Positions 1 to 10,655 of a DNA stretch of 64,000 nt are shown here, one piece after another. Numbering within the stretch: the first letter of the stretch is position 1; each line of letters opens with the position of its first letter. Location: the NCBI GenBank assembly GCA_963744575.1, contig CAVUUF010000009.1, forward strand, positions 103,105 through 167,104, read 5' to 3'. Both the position numbers and the translations under genes were made by a program. Origin of the DNA: Palsa-504 sp963744575 (GTDB lineage: Bacteria > Actinomycetota > Actinomycetes > Streptosporangiales > Streptosporangiaceae). The notes below the pieces were generated by a model. It was not told the origin of the DNA. It worked only from the letters and a program-made list of their open reading frames with translations, and ran no database searches.

Positions 1-222
1 CTGGCCTGCGGCGATCATGTTCGGATTGGCTACCTGGTGGCGGTTGGACCACCACACGGCGGGCCAGTCGGCCCCGCTGCCGTACTCATGAGCTGCGATG
101 GTGGACAGCGTATCGCCCTGCTGAACGGTGTAGCTGGCGGGGACATGGTGCGCCCCGGGCTGCAGCGAAATCGTGACCGCGGCCACGACCTTGGCCATGC
201 CAACCACAGTGATAATGGACAT
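1..222 (-). CDS. LysM-domain protein, N-terminal part (cut by window edge)
   Basis: These are the first 74 residues of a small LysM protein; the C-terminal part lies outside the window. A short hydrophobic segment (about residues 3-19) is followed by the LysM signature YTVQQGDTLSTIA and a W-W-S-N-R segment (about residues 30-74), the usual peptidoglycan-binding core. The ATG is chosen because a perfect AGGAGG (232-237, reverse strand) lies nine bases upstream. A 21-codon ORF and a perfect inverted repeat precede it, so the leader may be regulated. Small anchored LysM proteins include the SOS division inhibitors YneA and ChiZ, but truncation prevents that assignment here. Confidence 0.75.
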   Translation of the reverse strand, partial: MSIITVVGMAKVVAAVTISLQPGAHHVPASYTVQQGDTLSTIAAHEYGSGADWPAVWWSNRHQVANPNMIAAGQ

Positions 223-253
223 GTCGGGGTTCCTCCTAAGGTTGTCCGACAAA

Positions 254-290
254 GGTCCCGGCCGCGTGCTGCGAACACCTGGCCGGGACC
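254..290 (-). terminator. Inverted repeat in LysM leader (attenuator or terminator candidate)
   Basis: Two perfect 10-base arms (254-263 and 281-290) enclose a 17-base loop. On the reverse strand the second arm is followed by TTTG. It lies between the small leader ORF and the LysM ribosome binding site, the position of an attenuator. The U-run is too short for a confident intrinsic terminator call. Confidence 0.4.
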
Positions 291-297
291 GCAATAG

Positions 298-363
298 CTA
301 GACGGTGAGACCCGTGGAGGTCACCTCCTGCCTACGCTGGGTGAGGGCCCGTCTGGATCTCAT
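298..363 (-). CDS. Possible 21-residue leader peptide
   Basis: An ATG preceded by GGAG with an eight-base spacer opens a 21-codon ORF, rich in Arg at its start (MRSRRALTQRRQE), ending in TAG just before the inverted repeat and the LysM gene. Spacing and ribosome binding site fit a translated leader. There is no recognised family, so it could also be chance. Upstream, at 413-428, lies a TCGAAC half-site like one arm of an actinobacterial LexA box; the other arm matches only 3 of 6 bases. Confidence 0.35.
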   Translation of the reverse strand: MRSRRALTQRRQEVTSTGLTV

Positions 364-737
364 AATGCTTTCTCCTCTGACGAAAACAACTAGCCACTGA
401 ATGAGGATATAAACACACTTAAGTTCGATATTCAACGCGAACAGGGTAAAAACGGCCTATTCGCGGGGAAAAGGTTCATGACAGAGCGTGCCGGTACGGT
501 TATAAATCGCACACGGGAGCATCCGATAAATGAATATCTTGTCCGTCACGCCGACGCCGGTGGCGATCGCCGGGCACAGCGCGTGACGGTAGATCGTCCC
601 GGTCACCCTCGAACTGGAATGCCTGGACAGCCGGGCGGTCCCGGCGACCGCGATACCCGATTCGGCCATGACTGAACTCGCCGACCTGGACCCAGCCGTG
701 CTGGCGACCAGCCCCCGGGACGGTCTCTCGTGGTGGG

Positions 738-1631
738 TCAGGAGCCGCGGTCCCGCGCGATCGGCTCTCCGCTGCGCGCCGCCGCCCGGCGGTGCGGGTC
801 CAGGGACAGTACTGGCAGGCTCGGCGGGCCCGGCCGGCCCGCGGCACGGGAGAACCGGGCGATGGCGGTGCCGGTGATCGTCACCTCCGCGATGTGATCG
901 CGCTGGCCCACCTCCCGCACCGGGCAGCCGCGCTCCCTGATCTGCAGGCTCACGCCGGCGATGACGACGCCCTCGCCGCCCGCTCGCTGAACGTCCAGGT
1001 GAAGCCGGCTCCGGGCATCGCGCCGGACGGCGCTGACCAGTTCGGTGTAACCGGGCACCTCGGCGTTGCCAGCGCTCCACCAGGTCTGACCGCGCGTCAG
1101 CCGGTCGTCGTGCCGGACCCCCGCCGAAATGCCGAATACCAGGCCGACAGGCACCCAGCCCGCCGAAATCAGCTTGGTGAAGTCCTGGCCGGACAGGTCG
1201 CAGGTAAACGGCCGCCGAAGCCGCCGTGCGCCCGGCGCCCGCACCGCGGTGCCGATCGCCTTGAACTCCTGGCCCCCGGCGGGGAACGCCTCGATCGTGA
1301 GCCGGACGCCGACGACGCCGTGCCCGCCGAGGTCGGCGCATCCGGCGGTCATCCGGGCGAGGGCGGTGCGCCGCGCCTGGCACAGGGCCCGCACAAGCGG
1401 CCCGAACGACCCCGGGCCGCTGCGCCCGGACACCTGGGTGACCGATCGGTCCGGGCTGACCATGCCGTCTCCGAACGGTCCCGGGCAGTCGTACCCGCCG
1501 GGGTAGCCGATGCTGTAGACCGCGGTGCCAAGCACCTGCCCGGTCGGCTCGAAACCGACGCTGCGGATCGCGGCGAACTCGCCCGCGCTAAGTGCGCTGC
1601 CCCATGTCCTGCTGCCCCTGATTTCGGCCAT
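738..1631 (-). CDS. Tandem YbjQ (UPF0145) domain protein
   Basis: The 297-residue product has two copies of the YbjQ/UPF0145 fold. Domain 1 starts at VGFEPTGQVLGTAVYSIG and ends near VGVRLTIEAF...FKAIGTAVR. Domain 2 starts at PFTCDLSGQDFTKLISAGW, with PVGLVFG in the matching position. Proteins of this family are often annotated as heavy-metal-binding; the biochemical role is poorly established. The ATG at 1631 is preferred over an upstream in-frame extension into the tRNA because a GGAGG lies 11 bases upstream and homology begins soon after. Domain 2 is less regular than usual near its end, so the C-terminus may have drifted. Nothing convincing was found in the adjacent 445-737 stretch. Confidence 0.75.
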   Translation of the reverse strand: MAEIRGSRTWGSALSAGEFAAIRSVGFEPTGQVLGTAVYSIGYPGGYDCPGPFGDGMVSPDRSVTQVSGRSGPGSFGPLVRALCQARRTALARMTAGCADLGGHGVVGVRLTIEAFPAGGQEFKAIGTAVRAPGARRLRRPFTCDLSGQDFTKLISAGWVPVGLVFGISAGVRHDDRLTRGQTWWSAGNAEVPGYTELVSAVRRDARSRLHLDVQRAGGEGVVIAGVSLQIRERGCPVREVGQRDHIAEVTITGTAIARFSRAAGRPGPPSLPVLSLDPHRRAAARSGEPIARDRGS

Positions 1632-1873
1632 CCGCGCCCCGGCCTCCACTGGCAACCTGGCGTCCCCGCCGCGGCGGGCCAGACCAGGCTGGCCGGCTGC
1701 GGCGCACCGTCCGCGCCGATCACCGCACCACGCCAATCCTACCGGACCAGCCAGCGCGCAGCCTGGCCAGCGGCGTCCAGCGGGGAGCCCGTCGCAGTTG
1801 CCGAGGCGCACGCTTTGGCTCTTGGTTTGGCTCTGCTTCGAGGCCTTCAAGATCGCAAGTGGCCTCTGACCTG

Positions 1874-1946
1874 TGGAGCTAAGGGGACTCGAACCCCTGG
1901 CCTTCTGGATGCAAACCAGACGCTCTTCCAGCTGAGCTATAGCCCC
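1874..1946 (-). tRNA. tRNA-Ala (TGC)
   Basis: The reverse strand folds as a 73-nt cloverleaf: acceptor GGGGCTA/TAGCTCC, D arm GCTC/GAGC, anticodon stem TCTGG/CCAGA around TTTGCAT (anticodon TGC), and T arm AGGGG/CCCCT with loop TTCGAGT. No CCA is encoded; the discriminator is A. Together with tRNA-Ile(GAT) this pair usually follows gyrA-DUF3566 in actinobacteria; here the two are separated by the DLW-39, HAD and Fpg genes. Confidence 0.97.
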
Positions 1947-2121
1947 AGGATTTCTCCCCAAGGGTACCTGCTACGAGCCTGCACCGCGATGAAAGGCCGT
2001 CTGGGCAAGGCCGACCGGACAGCCTGGCGGGCACCGCGGTCCGTTTGGTTCTGTGGTCATGTGAGACCGGATCCAAGTGTCGCGGCTACCTGCAGGTTCT
2101 GCCCTGGGACCTTGCGGCCTG

Positions 2122-2985
2122 CTACCTGAGCAGGCGGGACAGGCGGCGGTCGGCCAGCGGCTTGCCGCCGGTCTGGCAGGTGGGGCAGTACTGCAACGCC
2201 GAGTCGGCGAACGAGACCTCCCTGATGGTGTCGCCGCATACCGCGCACTCCTGGCCGGCCCGGCCATGCACGCGCAGGCCGCTCTTCTTCTCGCCCTTCA
2301 GGTCCGCGGCGGCCAGGCCCGCCGACCGCTCCATTGCTTCGGTGAGCGTGGTCCTGATCGCGTCGTACAGGGTGGCCACCTCGGCCGACGTCATGCTGGC
2401 CGCGATCTTGAAGGGTGACATCTTGGCCGCGTGCAGCACCTCGTCGGAGTAGGCGTTGCCGATGCCGGCGATGATCCGCTGATCGCGGAGCACGCCCTTG
2501 ACCTGGGTCCGGCGCGCAGCCAGCAGGCCGGCCAGGGTGTCCACGGTGAAGTCGGCGGCGAGCGGGTCCGGCCCGAGCGTGGCCACGCCGGGCACCTCGG
2601 CCGGGTCGCGGACCAGGTACACCGCGAGGCGCTTGCGGGTGCCCTGCTCGGTCAGGTCGAACCCGGATCCGTTGTCCAGGGCCAGCCGGAAGGCCAGCGG
2701 GCTCTTGCCCGGCTTGGGCGGCGTCTTTGGCAGCTCCTCACGCCAGCGTAGCCAGCCGGCCCGGGCCAGGTGCATGATCAGGTGCAGGCCCTGGTCGGTG
2801 GCGATGTCCAGGAACTTGCCGTGCCGGCCGACGTCGGTGATCATCTCCCCGTTGAGGCTGGTCAGCGGCGGGTCGAACGTCTTCAGGACCGAGAAGGAGG
2901 CTGTGTCGGCCCGCGCGACGGCATGACCCGTTGCGTGACCGCGCAGGAACGCGGCCAGAGACTCCACTTCGGGCAGTTCCGGCAT
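2122..2985 (-). CDS. Fpg/Nei-family DNA glycosylase/AP lyase
   Basis: A base-excision repair enzyme that removes oxidised bases and nicks the abasic site. The N-terminus MPELPEVE supplies the catalytic Pro and Glu of the family; GRHGKFL contains the conserved N-domain Lys. The middle carries the helix-two-turns-helix around GIGNAYSDEVL. The C-terminus has a zinc finger (CAVC, 16 residues, CPTC). At 287 residues it has normal family length. Substrate preference (8-oxoguanine versus oxidised pyrimidines) cannot be decided, so no mutM or nei symbol is given. It follows the HAD gene on the same strand. No strong Shine-Dalgarno precedes the ATG, but the motif fixes the start. Confidence 0.93.
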   Translation of the reverse strand: MPELPEVESLAAFLRGHATGHAVARADTASFSVLKTFDPPLTSLNGEMITDVGRHGKFLDIATDQGLHLIMHLARAGWLRWREELPKTPPKPGKSPLAFRLALDNGSGFDLTEQGTRKRLAVYLVRDPAEVPGVATLGPDPLAADFTVDTLAGLLAARRTQVKGVLRDQRIIAGIGNAYSDEVLHAAKMSPFKIAASMTSAEVATLYDAIRTTLTEAMERSAGLAAADLKGEKKSGLRVHGRAGQECAVCGDTIREVSFADSALQYCPTCQTGGKPLADRRLSRLLR

Positions 2986-3040
2986 GCTTCACAGTCTGCC
3001 ATGTGCGCGGGGAAGTAAGTCACTCACCACATGTAAAGGG

Positions 3041-3766
3041 CTAGTCACCTGTGGTGAGATCCATAGCGGTGATGCCGGTCTGGGAGGCGATCAGATCGGG
3101 CAGTTCGCCGATGTCGGCCAGCAGGTGCGTAGCTCCGGCCCGGCGGAGCCTGCTCGCGTCGCCGGAGTCGCTGAGCATGCCGATGGCCAGACGGGATCCG
3201 GCGCGCCGGGCGGCGAGCACCCCGCCGCCGCTGGCCGTGACCACGGCCACGTCACGCACGTCGGCGATGCCCAGCCGCATGATCGCGGTGAGGATGAGGT
3301 CGGGCCAGGGGAAGCCCCGGGCGACGTCGTCGGCGCACAGCACCAGGTCCGCGCGCTGCCACCAGTCGAGGTGTTCCATCACCGGGCTGAGCGCGGGCCT
3401 GGACAGGGAGGACATCAGGCAGATCTTTACGCCCGCCGCAGTGAGCTTGGCCAGCGCCTCGTTGGCGCCAGGTAGCGGCAGCATCCCGAACCGGTCCACG
3501 ACCGCCCGGAATGACCGCTCGAAGGCGAGGATGGCAGCCTGAGCCCGGATCTCGTCTTCAGGGAACAGGCTCCGAATGACGTCGGCAGGCGGCCAGCCGC
3601 GCGTCCGGTCGAACTGCACCATCGACCGGACGTACGCCGCGGTGCCGGCGACCACGCCCTGGGTGGCGATCGCTTCCGCGAACGCCCGTTCCAGGACACT
3701 CTCGCCGGCGACGGCAGCTCCAACTACATCACAGCAGACGAGCGACACCCCAGACGTATCGCTCAC
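3041..3766 (-). CDS. HAD-superfamily hydrolase, phosphonatase-like
   Basis: The 241-residue product looks like a HAD phosphatase with a helical cap. The nucleophile Asp is seen at about residue 13 in the sequence CCDVVGAA, but the usual second Asp and Thr of DxDGT are replaced. The phosphonoacetaldehyde-hydrolase branch also lacks the second Asp, so activity is possible but the substrate is unknown. Later motifs include MSSLSRPAL (motif II Ser) and a DD-containing loop. A GTG start is chosen at 3766 because GGAGG lies seven bases upstream; an earlier ATG in frame lacks this. It sits between DLW-39 and the Fpg/Nei gene on the same strand. Confidence 0.75.
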   Translation of the reverse strand: MSDTSGVSLVCCDVVGAAVAGESVLERAFAEAIATQGVVAGTAAYVRSMVQFDRTRGWPPADVIRSLFPEDEIRAQAAILAFERSFRAVVDRFGMLPLPGANEALAKLTAAGVKICLMSSLSRPALSPVMEHLDWWQRADLVLCADDVARGFPWPDLILTAIMRLGIADVRDVAVVTASGGGVLAARRAGSRLAIGMLSDSGDASRLRRAGATHLLADIGELPDLIASQTGITAMDLTTGD

Positions 3767-3829
3767 CTGCTTGCCTCCAGACACCCGATAGGCTTCCCGA
3801 CTGTCGGACATGGCCTCCGACCGCGCGGG

Positions 3830-3952
3830 TCAGTCCTCGTCGGCTGTGGTGGCCTCGGTCCACAGGTCGAGTTCGGCCCGGTCGGACTGGACCTTGCGCC
3901 AGACGGCGAACGCGCCAAGCCCGAGCGCGGCGAGCACGATGAGCTTCTTCAC
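3830..3952 (-). CDS. DLW-39 family small membrane peptide
   Basis: A 40-residue protein starting at GTG, with one hydrophobic segment (VKKLIVLAALGLGAFAVW) followed by a charged tail containing RAELDLW, the motif that names the actinobacterial DLW-39 family. GGAGGG lies nine bases upstream. In actinobacteria this gene sits near the gyrA-linked tRNAs, as it does here. Its function is unknown; the single transmembrane segment suggests a membrane-bound role. Confidence 0.88.
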   Translation of the reverse strand: MKKLIVLAALGLGAFAVWRKVQSDRAELDLWTEATTADED

Positions 3953-4077
3953 AGCGAAGAACCCTCCACCTCGATGAAATCGGGCGGCGGATCGAGACTC
4001 CGCCGACCGCAGGTGTACGGCAGCTTAGCAAAGCCGACCCGCTATCCTGTGCGGACAGCGGACGCGCCACAGCAGGG

Positions 4078-4116
4078 GTGCCCGGCCAGGGACTCCCAAG
4101 GCCAGGGGCCGGGCAC
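4078..4116. repeat. Long inverted repeat upstream of DLW-39
   Basis: Perfect 10-base arms GTGCCCGGCC and GGCCGGGCAC (4078-4087, 4107-4116) enclose 19 bases in the gene-free stretch 3953-4381 between tRNA-Ile and DLW-39. No T-run follows on either strand. It could be a transcription attenuator or a processing hairpin. The rest of this stretch holds the dispersed repeat at 4261-4356 and no recognisable gene. Confidence 0.5.
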
Positions 4117-4260
4117 TGGTGCCGCCCGGGTCGCAGGAAGACCACCCGCAGGGCTCTGCAGGCATCATCCGCCGCTGCCGTCACAGCTGCGCTTAGCGGG
4201 TGACGCCACGCCCCTGATCCAGGGCTCTCGCCTGCTCCGGGCTGCCGGGCGTAACTGGGG

Positions 4261-4356
4261 CGGGCGCCGGCCCGGATCCGGGTCAGCCCAGCGGGGCTGG
4301 CGGGACGCGTGATGCTGACGGGGCCTCCGGGCCGACCGGCCGCGGGCCACGGGCCA
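4261..4356 (+). repeat. 96-bp dispersed intergenic repeat, copy A
   Basis: This segment matches the reverse complement of 47841-47936 at 90 of 96 positions by direct comparison, with no gap. Both copies are intergenic, one beside tRNA-Ile and the other behind rplI. The unit contains GGATCC and ACGCGT palindromes and GC-rich complementary stretches, so it could fold. It is too short for a transposase gene and no terminal inverted repeats are obvious. Confidence 0.85.
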
Positions 4357-4381
4357 CGGGACTGATCTGGGCGGGACGTGG

Positions 4382-4455
4382 TGGGGTTACGTGGACTTGA
4401 ACCACGGGCCTCGTCCTTATCAGGGACGCGCTCTAACCGACTGAGCTATAACCCC
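4382..4455 (-). tRNA. tRNA-Ile (GAT)
   Basis: The reverse strand gives a 74-nt cloverleaf: acceptor GGGGTTA/TAACCCC, D arm GCTC/GAGC, anticodon stem CGTCC/GGACG around CTGATAA (anticodon GAT), and T arm CGTGG/CCACG with loop TTCAAGT. The discriminator is A and CCA is not encoded. It lies downstream of DUF3566, the usual actinobacterial place. Confidence 0.97.
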
Positions 4456-4602
4456 ATGCCGTACCTGGCTGACCTGCGGGAACAGGAGCGACCATCATCC
4501 TACCGCACCGGCGCAGCGGGATGCGCCGCAGTTTCCTGACCTCGCCCGGCACCGCATCCGCCGCGCGGGAGCCGTCAGGCGGTGCTACCGCCAAGCGGCC
4601 CG

Positions 4603-5804
4603 TCACTCGGTTTCGCGCAGCGTCACTTCCACGCCACCAACCAGCCGGGACGTCAGGTTGTATACCACCGCGCCAATCGTGGACATCGCGGTAATCAGCA
4701 CGATGTTGAGTGAGCCGAGCAGGGCCGTGTAGCTGAGCACCTTGGAAGCGGAGAACCAGGTCTTCGCGTTCACGCCCGCCGAACCCTGGCTGGATGTGAG
4801 GCTTGTCACCACGTGCTGGAGCGAATCGAACACGCCGATCGCGGACAGCGCGGCGTAGAGCACGCTCACCGCGACGAACAAGATGACGAAGGCGACCAGG
4901 GAGACCACGAAGCTGAACTTCATCACCGACCAGGGCTCAACCCGGGCGATGGTCAGGTGCGCCTGCCGCGCCGTGCGCTTCGCCTTTTTCTTGGCCGACG
5001 GGGCCTTCGGCGCCGGGGCCTTCGGCGCCGGCCCGTGCGGCGCAGCCGGGGTCGCGGCGGCCGGGGCCTGGCCAGCGCCGTCGGACGAGCCGGTCTTGGC
5101 CGCCGAACCCCTGAGGCTCAGGCCCGACCTCAGGAAATTCCGGGCCGGGGACGACGATGAGCTGGCAGGGGGGTCGGGCATCTCCCAGGCGAACGCGGCC
5201 GGGGAAACCGAAGGCGGGCCGCCCGGCGACTGGCGGCCAGGCGGCACCGGCCCGGCCGAGGCGGAACCCGAAGACGCGGGCCACGAAGGCCCGGACCCCG
5301 GAGATGACGGCGTGGCAGGCGATGGATCGCCGCCCGAGGGCTTCGCCGGATCAGCCGCGGTCCGGTCGGCCGCGGTCCGGTCGGCCGCAGTCCGATAGTG
5401 AGCGGCCAGGGCCGGCGCGGCCGGGCCGGCGCGGCCGATGACGAGCCGATGGCGTCGGCGGGCAGCACGGGCACGGCGTCGACGGCGGTGGCGTCCGCGG
5501 CGCTCGGGCGAGCCGGGTCCTTCGCCGGAGTACCGTTAACGGAGGAGTCCCGCGCGGCCGCCGGCGCGCCGTTCGGCGAAACGCCGGCGCCTGACGTACC
5601 GTCGCAGACGGCATCATCCGGCGCCGTGTCGGCGGAAGCCGGGTCGGCCCCGGTAGGCTCGGCCGACGGCCGCCTGGGTGGTGCCATGACGCCGCTCGGC
5701 CGCGTGCCCTGGTCGCCGGTCAGGTCGTCGTCGGTAGCCTGCGAGGTCATTACGGCGGGGATGCCGCCGCCCGCGCCATCGGGCCTGTCCCTGCGCCTAT
5801 CCAA
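4603..5804 (-). CDS. DUF3566 membrane protein (suspected frameshift)
   Basis: The C-terminal 110 residues are a DUF3566 domain: a conserved VEPWSVMKFSF entry, a long first transmembrane helix (about 25 residues), an extracytoplasmic loop, a second helix, and the GGVEVTL ending. This follows a Pro/Ala/Ser-rich cytoplasmic region with a Lys-rich patch. The N-terminal half, starting at TTG 5804 after a good GGGAGGA site, lies in another frame; the two join if one base is missing somewhere in 5395-5460, a stretch of repeated GGCCGG. The total length is then ordinary for the family. It follows gyrA, as in most actinobacteria; the function is unknown. Alternatively the gene starts internally at 5247. 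Confidence 0.8.
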
Positions 5805-5994
5805 GCCGTCCTCCCTCTGATCCAGACCCTCACGAGGTTATCTCCGGACGAGACGACCATATGACCACCCATCCGAAGAAGGCGGTATTCTGCCGGACTC
5901 CGCTATACTCATGGGACGCTTCTGCCCCCGCGATAGTTGCCGTCACCCTGAAAAGCCGGGCGTATCTGCCGACCTTACACAATTAGCCGGAGTT

Positions 5995-8580
5995 TTACTC
6001 TTCGCCCTGCGTCTCGTCCTCCGGACCCGGCGCGTCCACCTCGTCGGGCAGGCCGCCAAGATCCTCGGAAATACCCTGGTCAGACGCTTCTTCCTCGGCT
6101 GATTCCGGGTCGGCTTCGGCCAGCGATTCGGCGTTGCGGGCCAGGCCCACCACGCTGTCCCCAGCGGCCAGGTTCATCAGCCGGACCCCCATGGTCTGCC
6201 GGCCCGACTGCTTGACCTCACCCGCGCTGGTCCTGATCACCCCGCCCGCGGAGGTTATGGCGAAGATCTCATCGGTCGGGTGCACCATCAGCGCGCCGAC
6301 CAGTTCGCCGCGGGCCTCGACGATCTTCGCCGTGACCACGCCGCGGCCGCCGCGGCCCTGCACCGGGTAGGCGTCGATAGGGGTGCGCTTGGCGTACCCG
6401 CCGCCGGTTGCTACCAGCACGTCACCGCCGTCCCTGATCACGTACATGCCGAGCAGTTCGTCGCCGTCGTTGAAGCGCATCCCGATGACGCCCGAGGTGG
6501 CCCGGCCCATCGGGCGCAGCGAGTCGTCATCAGCATCGAACCTGATGGCCTGCGCACCCTTGCTGACCAGCAGCAGGTCTTCCTCGGGCGAGACCAGCCG
6601 GGCCCCGATGACCTCGTCGTCCTCGCGCAGGTTGATCGCGATGATGCCGCCAGACCGCGGCGAGTCGAAATCGGTCAGCCTGGACTTCTTCACCAGCCCG
6701 GACTTGGTGGCGAGCACCAGGTAGGGCGCCACCCGGTAGTCGCGCAGCGCGAGCACCTCGGCGATCCGCTCGTCTGGCTGGAAGGCGAGCAGGTTGGCCA
6801 CGTGCTGGCCGCGGGCGTCCCGGCCGGCGTCCGGCAGCTCGTAGGCCTTCGCCCGGTAGACCCGGCCCTTGTTGGTGAAGAACAGGATCCAGTGGTGGGT
6901 CGTGGTGATGAAGAAGTGGTCCACGATGTCGTCGGTGCGCAGCTGCGCGCCGCGGATCCCCTTGCCGCCGCGCCGCTGGGCCCGGTACAGGTCGGTCCTG
7001 GTGCGCTTGGCGTACCCGCCGTAGGTGATGGTGACCGCCACGTCCTCCTCGGCGATCAGGTCCTCGTCGGCCACCTCGCCGTCGTAGGCGATGATCTCGG
7101 TGCGCCGGTCGTCGCCGAACTTGGTCACGATCTCGGCCAGCTCGGAACCGACGATCTGCCGCTGCCGCTCCGGCGAGGCCAGGATGTCCTCGTAGTCGGC
7201 GATCTTGGCTTCCAGCTCGTCGCGCTCGTTGACGAGCTCCTGCCGCTCGAGGGCGGCCAGCTTGCGGAGCTGCATGTCCAGGATCGCGCGAGCCTGGATC
7301 TCGTCGATCTCAAGCAGCCGCATCAGGCCCTGCTGCGCCTCGGCCGCCGACGCGCTCGCCCGGATCAGCGCGATGACCTCGTCGATCCGGTCGATGGCCT
7401 TGAGCAGCGCGGCCACGATGTGCAGCCGCTCGGCGGCCTTGCGCAGCCGGAACCTGGTGCGCCGGACGATGACCTCGACCTGGTGCGTGACCCAGTACCT
7501 GATCATCTGGTCCAGGCGCAGGGTGCGCGGCACCCCGTCGACCAGGGCCAGCATGTTGGCGCCGAACGTGTCCTGCAGCTGGGTGTGCTTGTACAGGTTG
7601 TTGAGGACGACCTTGGCAACGGCGTCCCGCTTGAGCACGATGACCAGCCGCTGGCCGGTGCGGCCGCTGCTCTCGTCGTGGATGTCGGAGATGCCGCTGA
7701 TCTTGCCGTCCTTGACCAGCTCGGCGATCTTGGCGGCCAGGTTGTCCGGGTTGACCTGGAAGGGCAGTTCCCTGACCACCAGGCAGGTGCGGCCGCGGGC
7801 GTCCTCCTCGACCTCGACCACGGCGCGCACGGTGATCGAGCCGCGCCCGGTGCGGTAGGCGTCCCTGATGCCGCGGCGGCCCACGATCAGGCCCCGGGTG
7901 GGGAAGTCCGGGCCCGGGATCCGCTCGATCAGCGCGTCAAGGAGCTCCTCGTCGGTCGCGTCGAAATGCTCCAGGTACCAGTGCACGCCGGCCGCGACCT
8001 CGCGCAGGTTGTGCGGCGGGATCTTGGTGGCCATGCCGACCGCGATGCCCTCGGACCCGTTGATGAGCAGGTTCGGGAACCGGCTGGGCAGCACCACGGG
8101 CTCGGACGAGCGGCCGTCGTAGTTGTCCCGGAAGTTGACGGTGTCCTCGTGGATGTCCCGCAGCATCTCCATCGCCAGCGGGGCCAGGCGGCACTCGGTG
8201 TACCGCATGGCCGCGGGCGGGTCGTTGCCCGGCGAGCCGAAGTTGCCCTGGCTGTCGATCAGCGGCATCCGCATCGACCAGGGCTGGGCCATCCGCACCA
8301 GCGCGTCGTAGATCGCGCTGTCGCCGTGCGGATGGTAGTTGCCCATGACGTCGCCGACGACCCGCGAGCACTTGAAGAAGCCCCGGTCCGGGCGGAACCC
8401 GCCGTCGTACATGGCGTACAGGATGCGGGTATGCACCGGCTTGAGCCCGTCCCGCACGTCCGGCAGGGCCCGGCCGATGATGACCGACATCGCGTAGTCG
8501 ATGTAGCTGCGCTGCATCTCGTACTGGATGTCGACCGGCTCGGTACGGTCGTGCTCGGGCCCCTCGATAATTTCAGTCAC
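5995..8580 (-). CDS. gyrA: DNA gyrase subunit A
   Basis: The 861-residue product is the DNA-cleaving subunit of gyrase, which with GyrB introduces negative supercoils. The winged-helix breakage domain contains the catalytic Tyr at about residue 127 (AAMRYTE). The quinolone-resistance-determining region reads HPHGDSAIYD (residues 83-92), the susceptible-type Ser and Asp. The coiled-coil tower and exit gate follow, then beta-pinwheel repeats; QRRGGKGIRG is the GyrA box that marks gyrase rather than topoisomerase IV. The C-terminus is acidic. It lies 13 bases after gyrB and is probably cotranscribed with it. The C-terminal tail is variable in the family. Confidence 0.98.
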   Translation of the reverse strand: MTEIIEGPEHDRTEPVDIQYEMQRSYIDYAMSVIIGRALPDVRDGLKPVHTRILYAMYDGGFRPDRGFFKCSRVVGDVMGNYHPHGDSAIYDALVRMAQPWSMRMPLIDSQGNFGSPGNDPPAAMRYTECRLAPLAMEMLRDIHEDTVNFRDNYDGRSSEPVVLPSRFPNLLINGSEGIAVGMATKIPPHNLREVAAGVHWYLEHFDATDEELLDALIERIPGPDFPTRGLIVGRRGIRDAYRTGRGSITVRAVVEVEEDARGRTCLVVRELPFQVNPDNLAAKIAELVKDGKISGISDIHDESSGRTGQRLVIVLKRDAVAKVVLNNLYKHTQLQDTFGANMLALVDGVPRTLRLDQMIRYWVTHQVEVIVRRTRFRLRKAAERLHIVAALLKAIDRIDEVIALIRASASAAEAQQGLMRLLEIDEIQARAILDMQLRKLAALERQELVNERDELEAKIADYEDILASPERQRQIVGSELAEIVTKFGDDRRTEIIAYDGEVADEDLIAEEDVAVTITYGGYAKRTRTDLYRAQRRGGKGIRGAQLRTDDIVDHFFITTTHHWILFFTNKGRVYRAKAYELPDAGRDARGQHVANLLAFQPDERIAEVLALRDYRVAPYLVLATKSGLVKKSRLTDFDSPRSGGIIAINLREDDEVIGARLVSPEEDLLLVSKGAQAIRFDADDDSLRPMGRATSGVIGMRFNDGDELLGMYVIRDGGDVLVATGGGYAKRTPIDAYPVQGRGGRGVVTAKIVEARGELVGALMVHPTDEIFAITSAGGVIRTSAGEVKQSGRQTMGVRLMNLAAGDSVVGLARNAESLAEADPESAEEEASDQGISEDLGGLPDEVDAPGPEDETQGEE

Positions 8581-8593
8581 TGGCGGAAATCCC

Positions 8594-10591
<1,998 letters not shown>

Positions 10592-10655
10592 TTTACCTTC
10601 AGGTACTGACAGCCAGGGTCGTCTTACCTATGTGTCGCGCCTGGCGCTGCCAGCA

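Noticed and set aside
445..737. Possible extra small gene beside the YbjQ protein
   Set aside because: Both reverse frames lack conserved YbjQ features and have no ribosome binding site; left unassigned.
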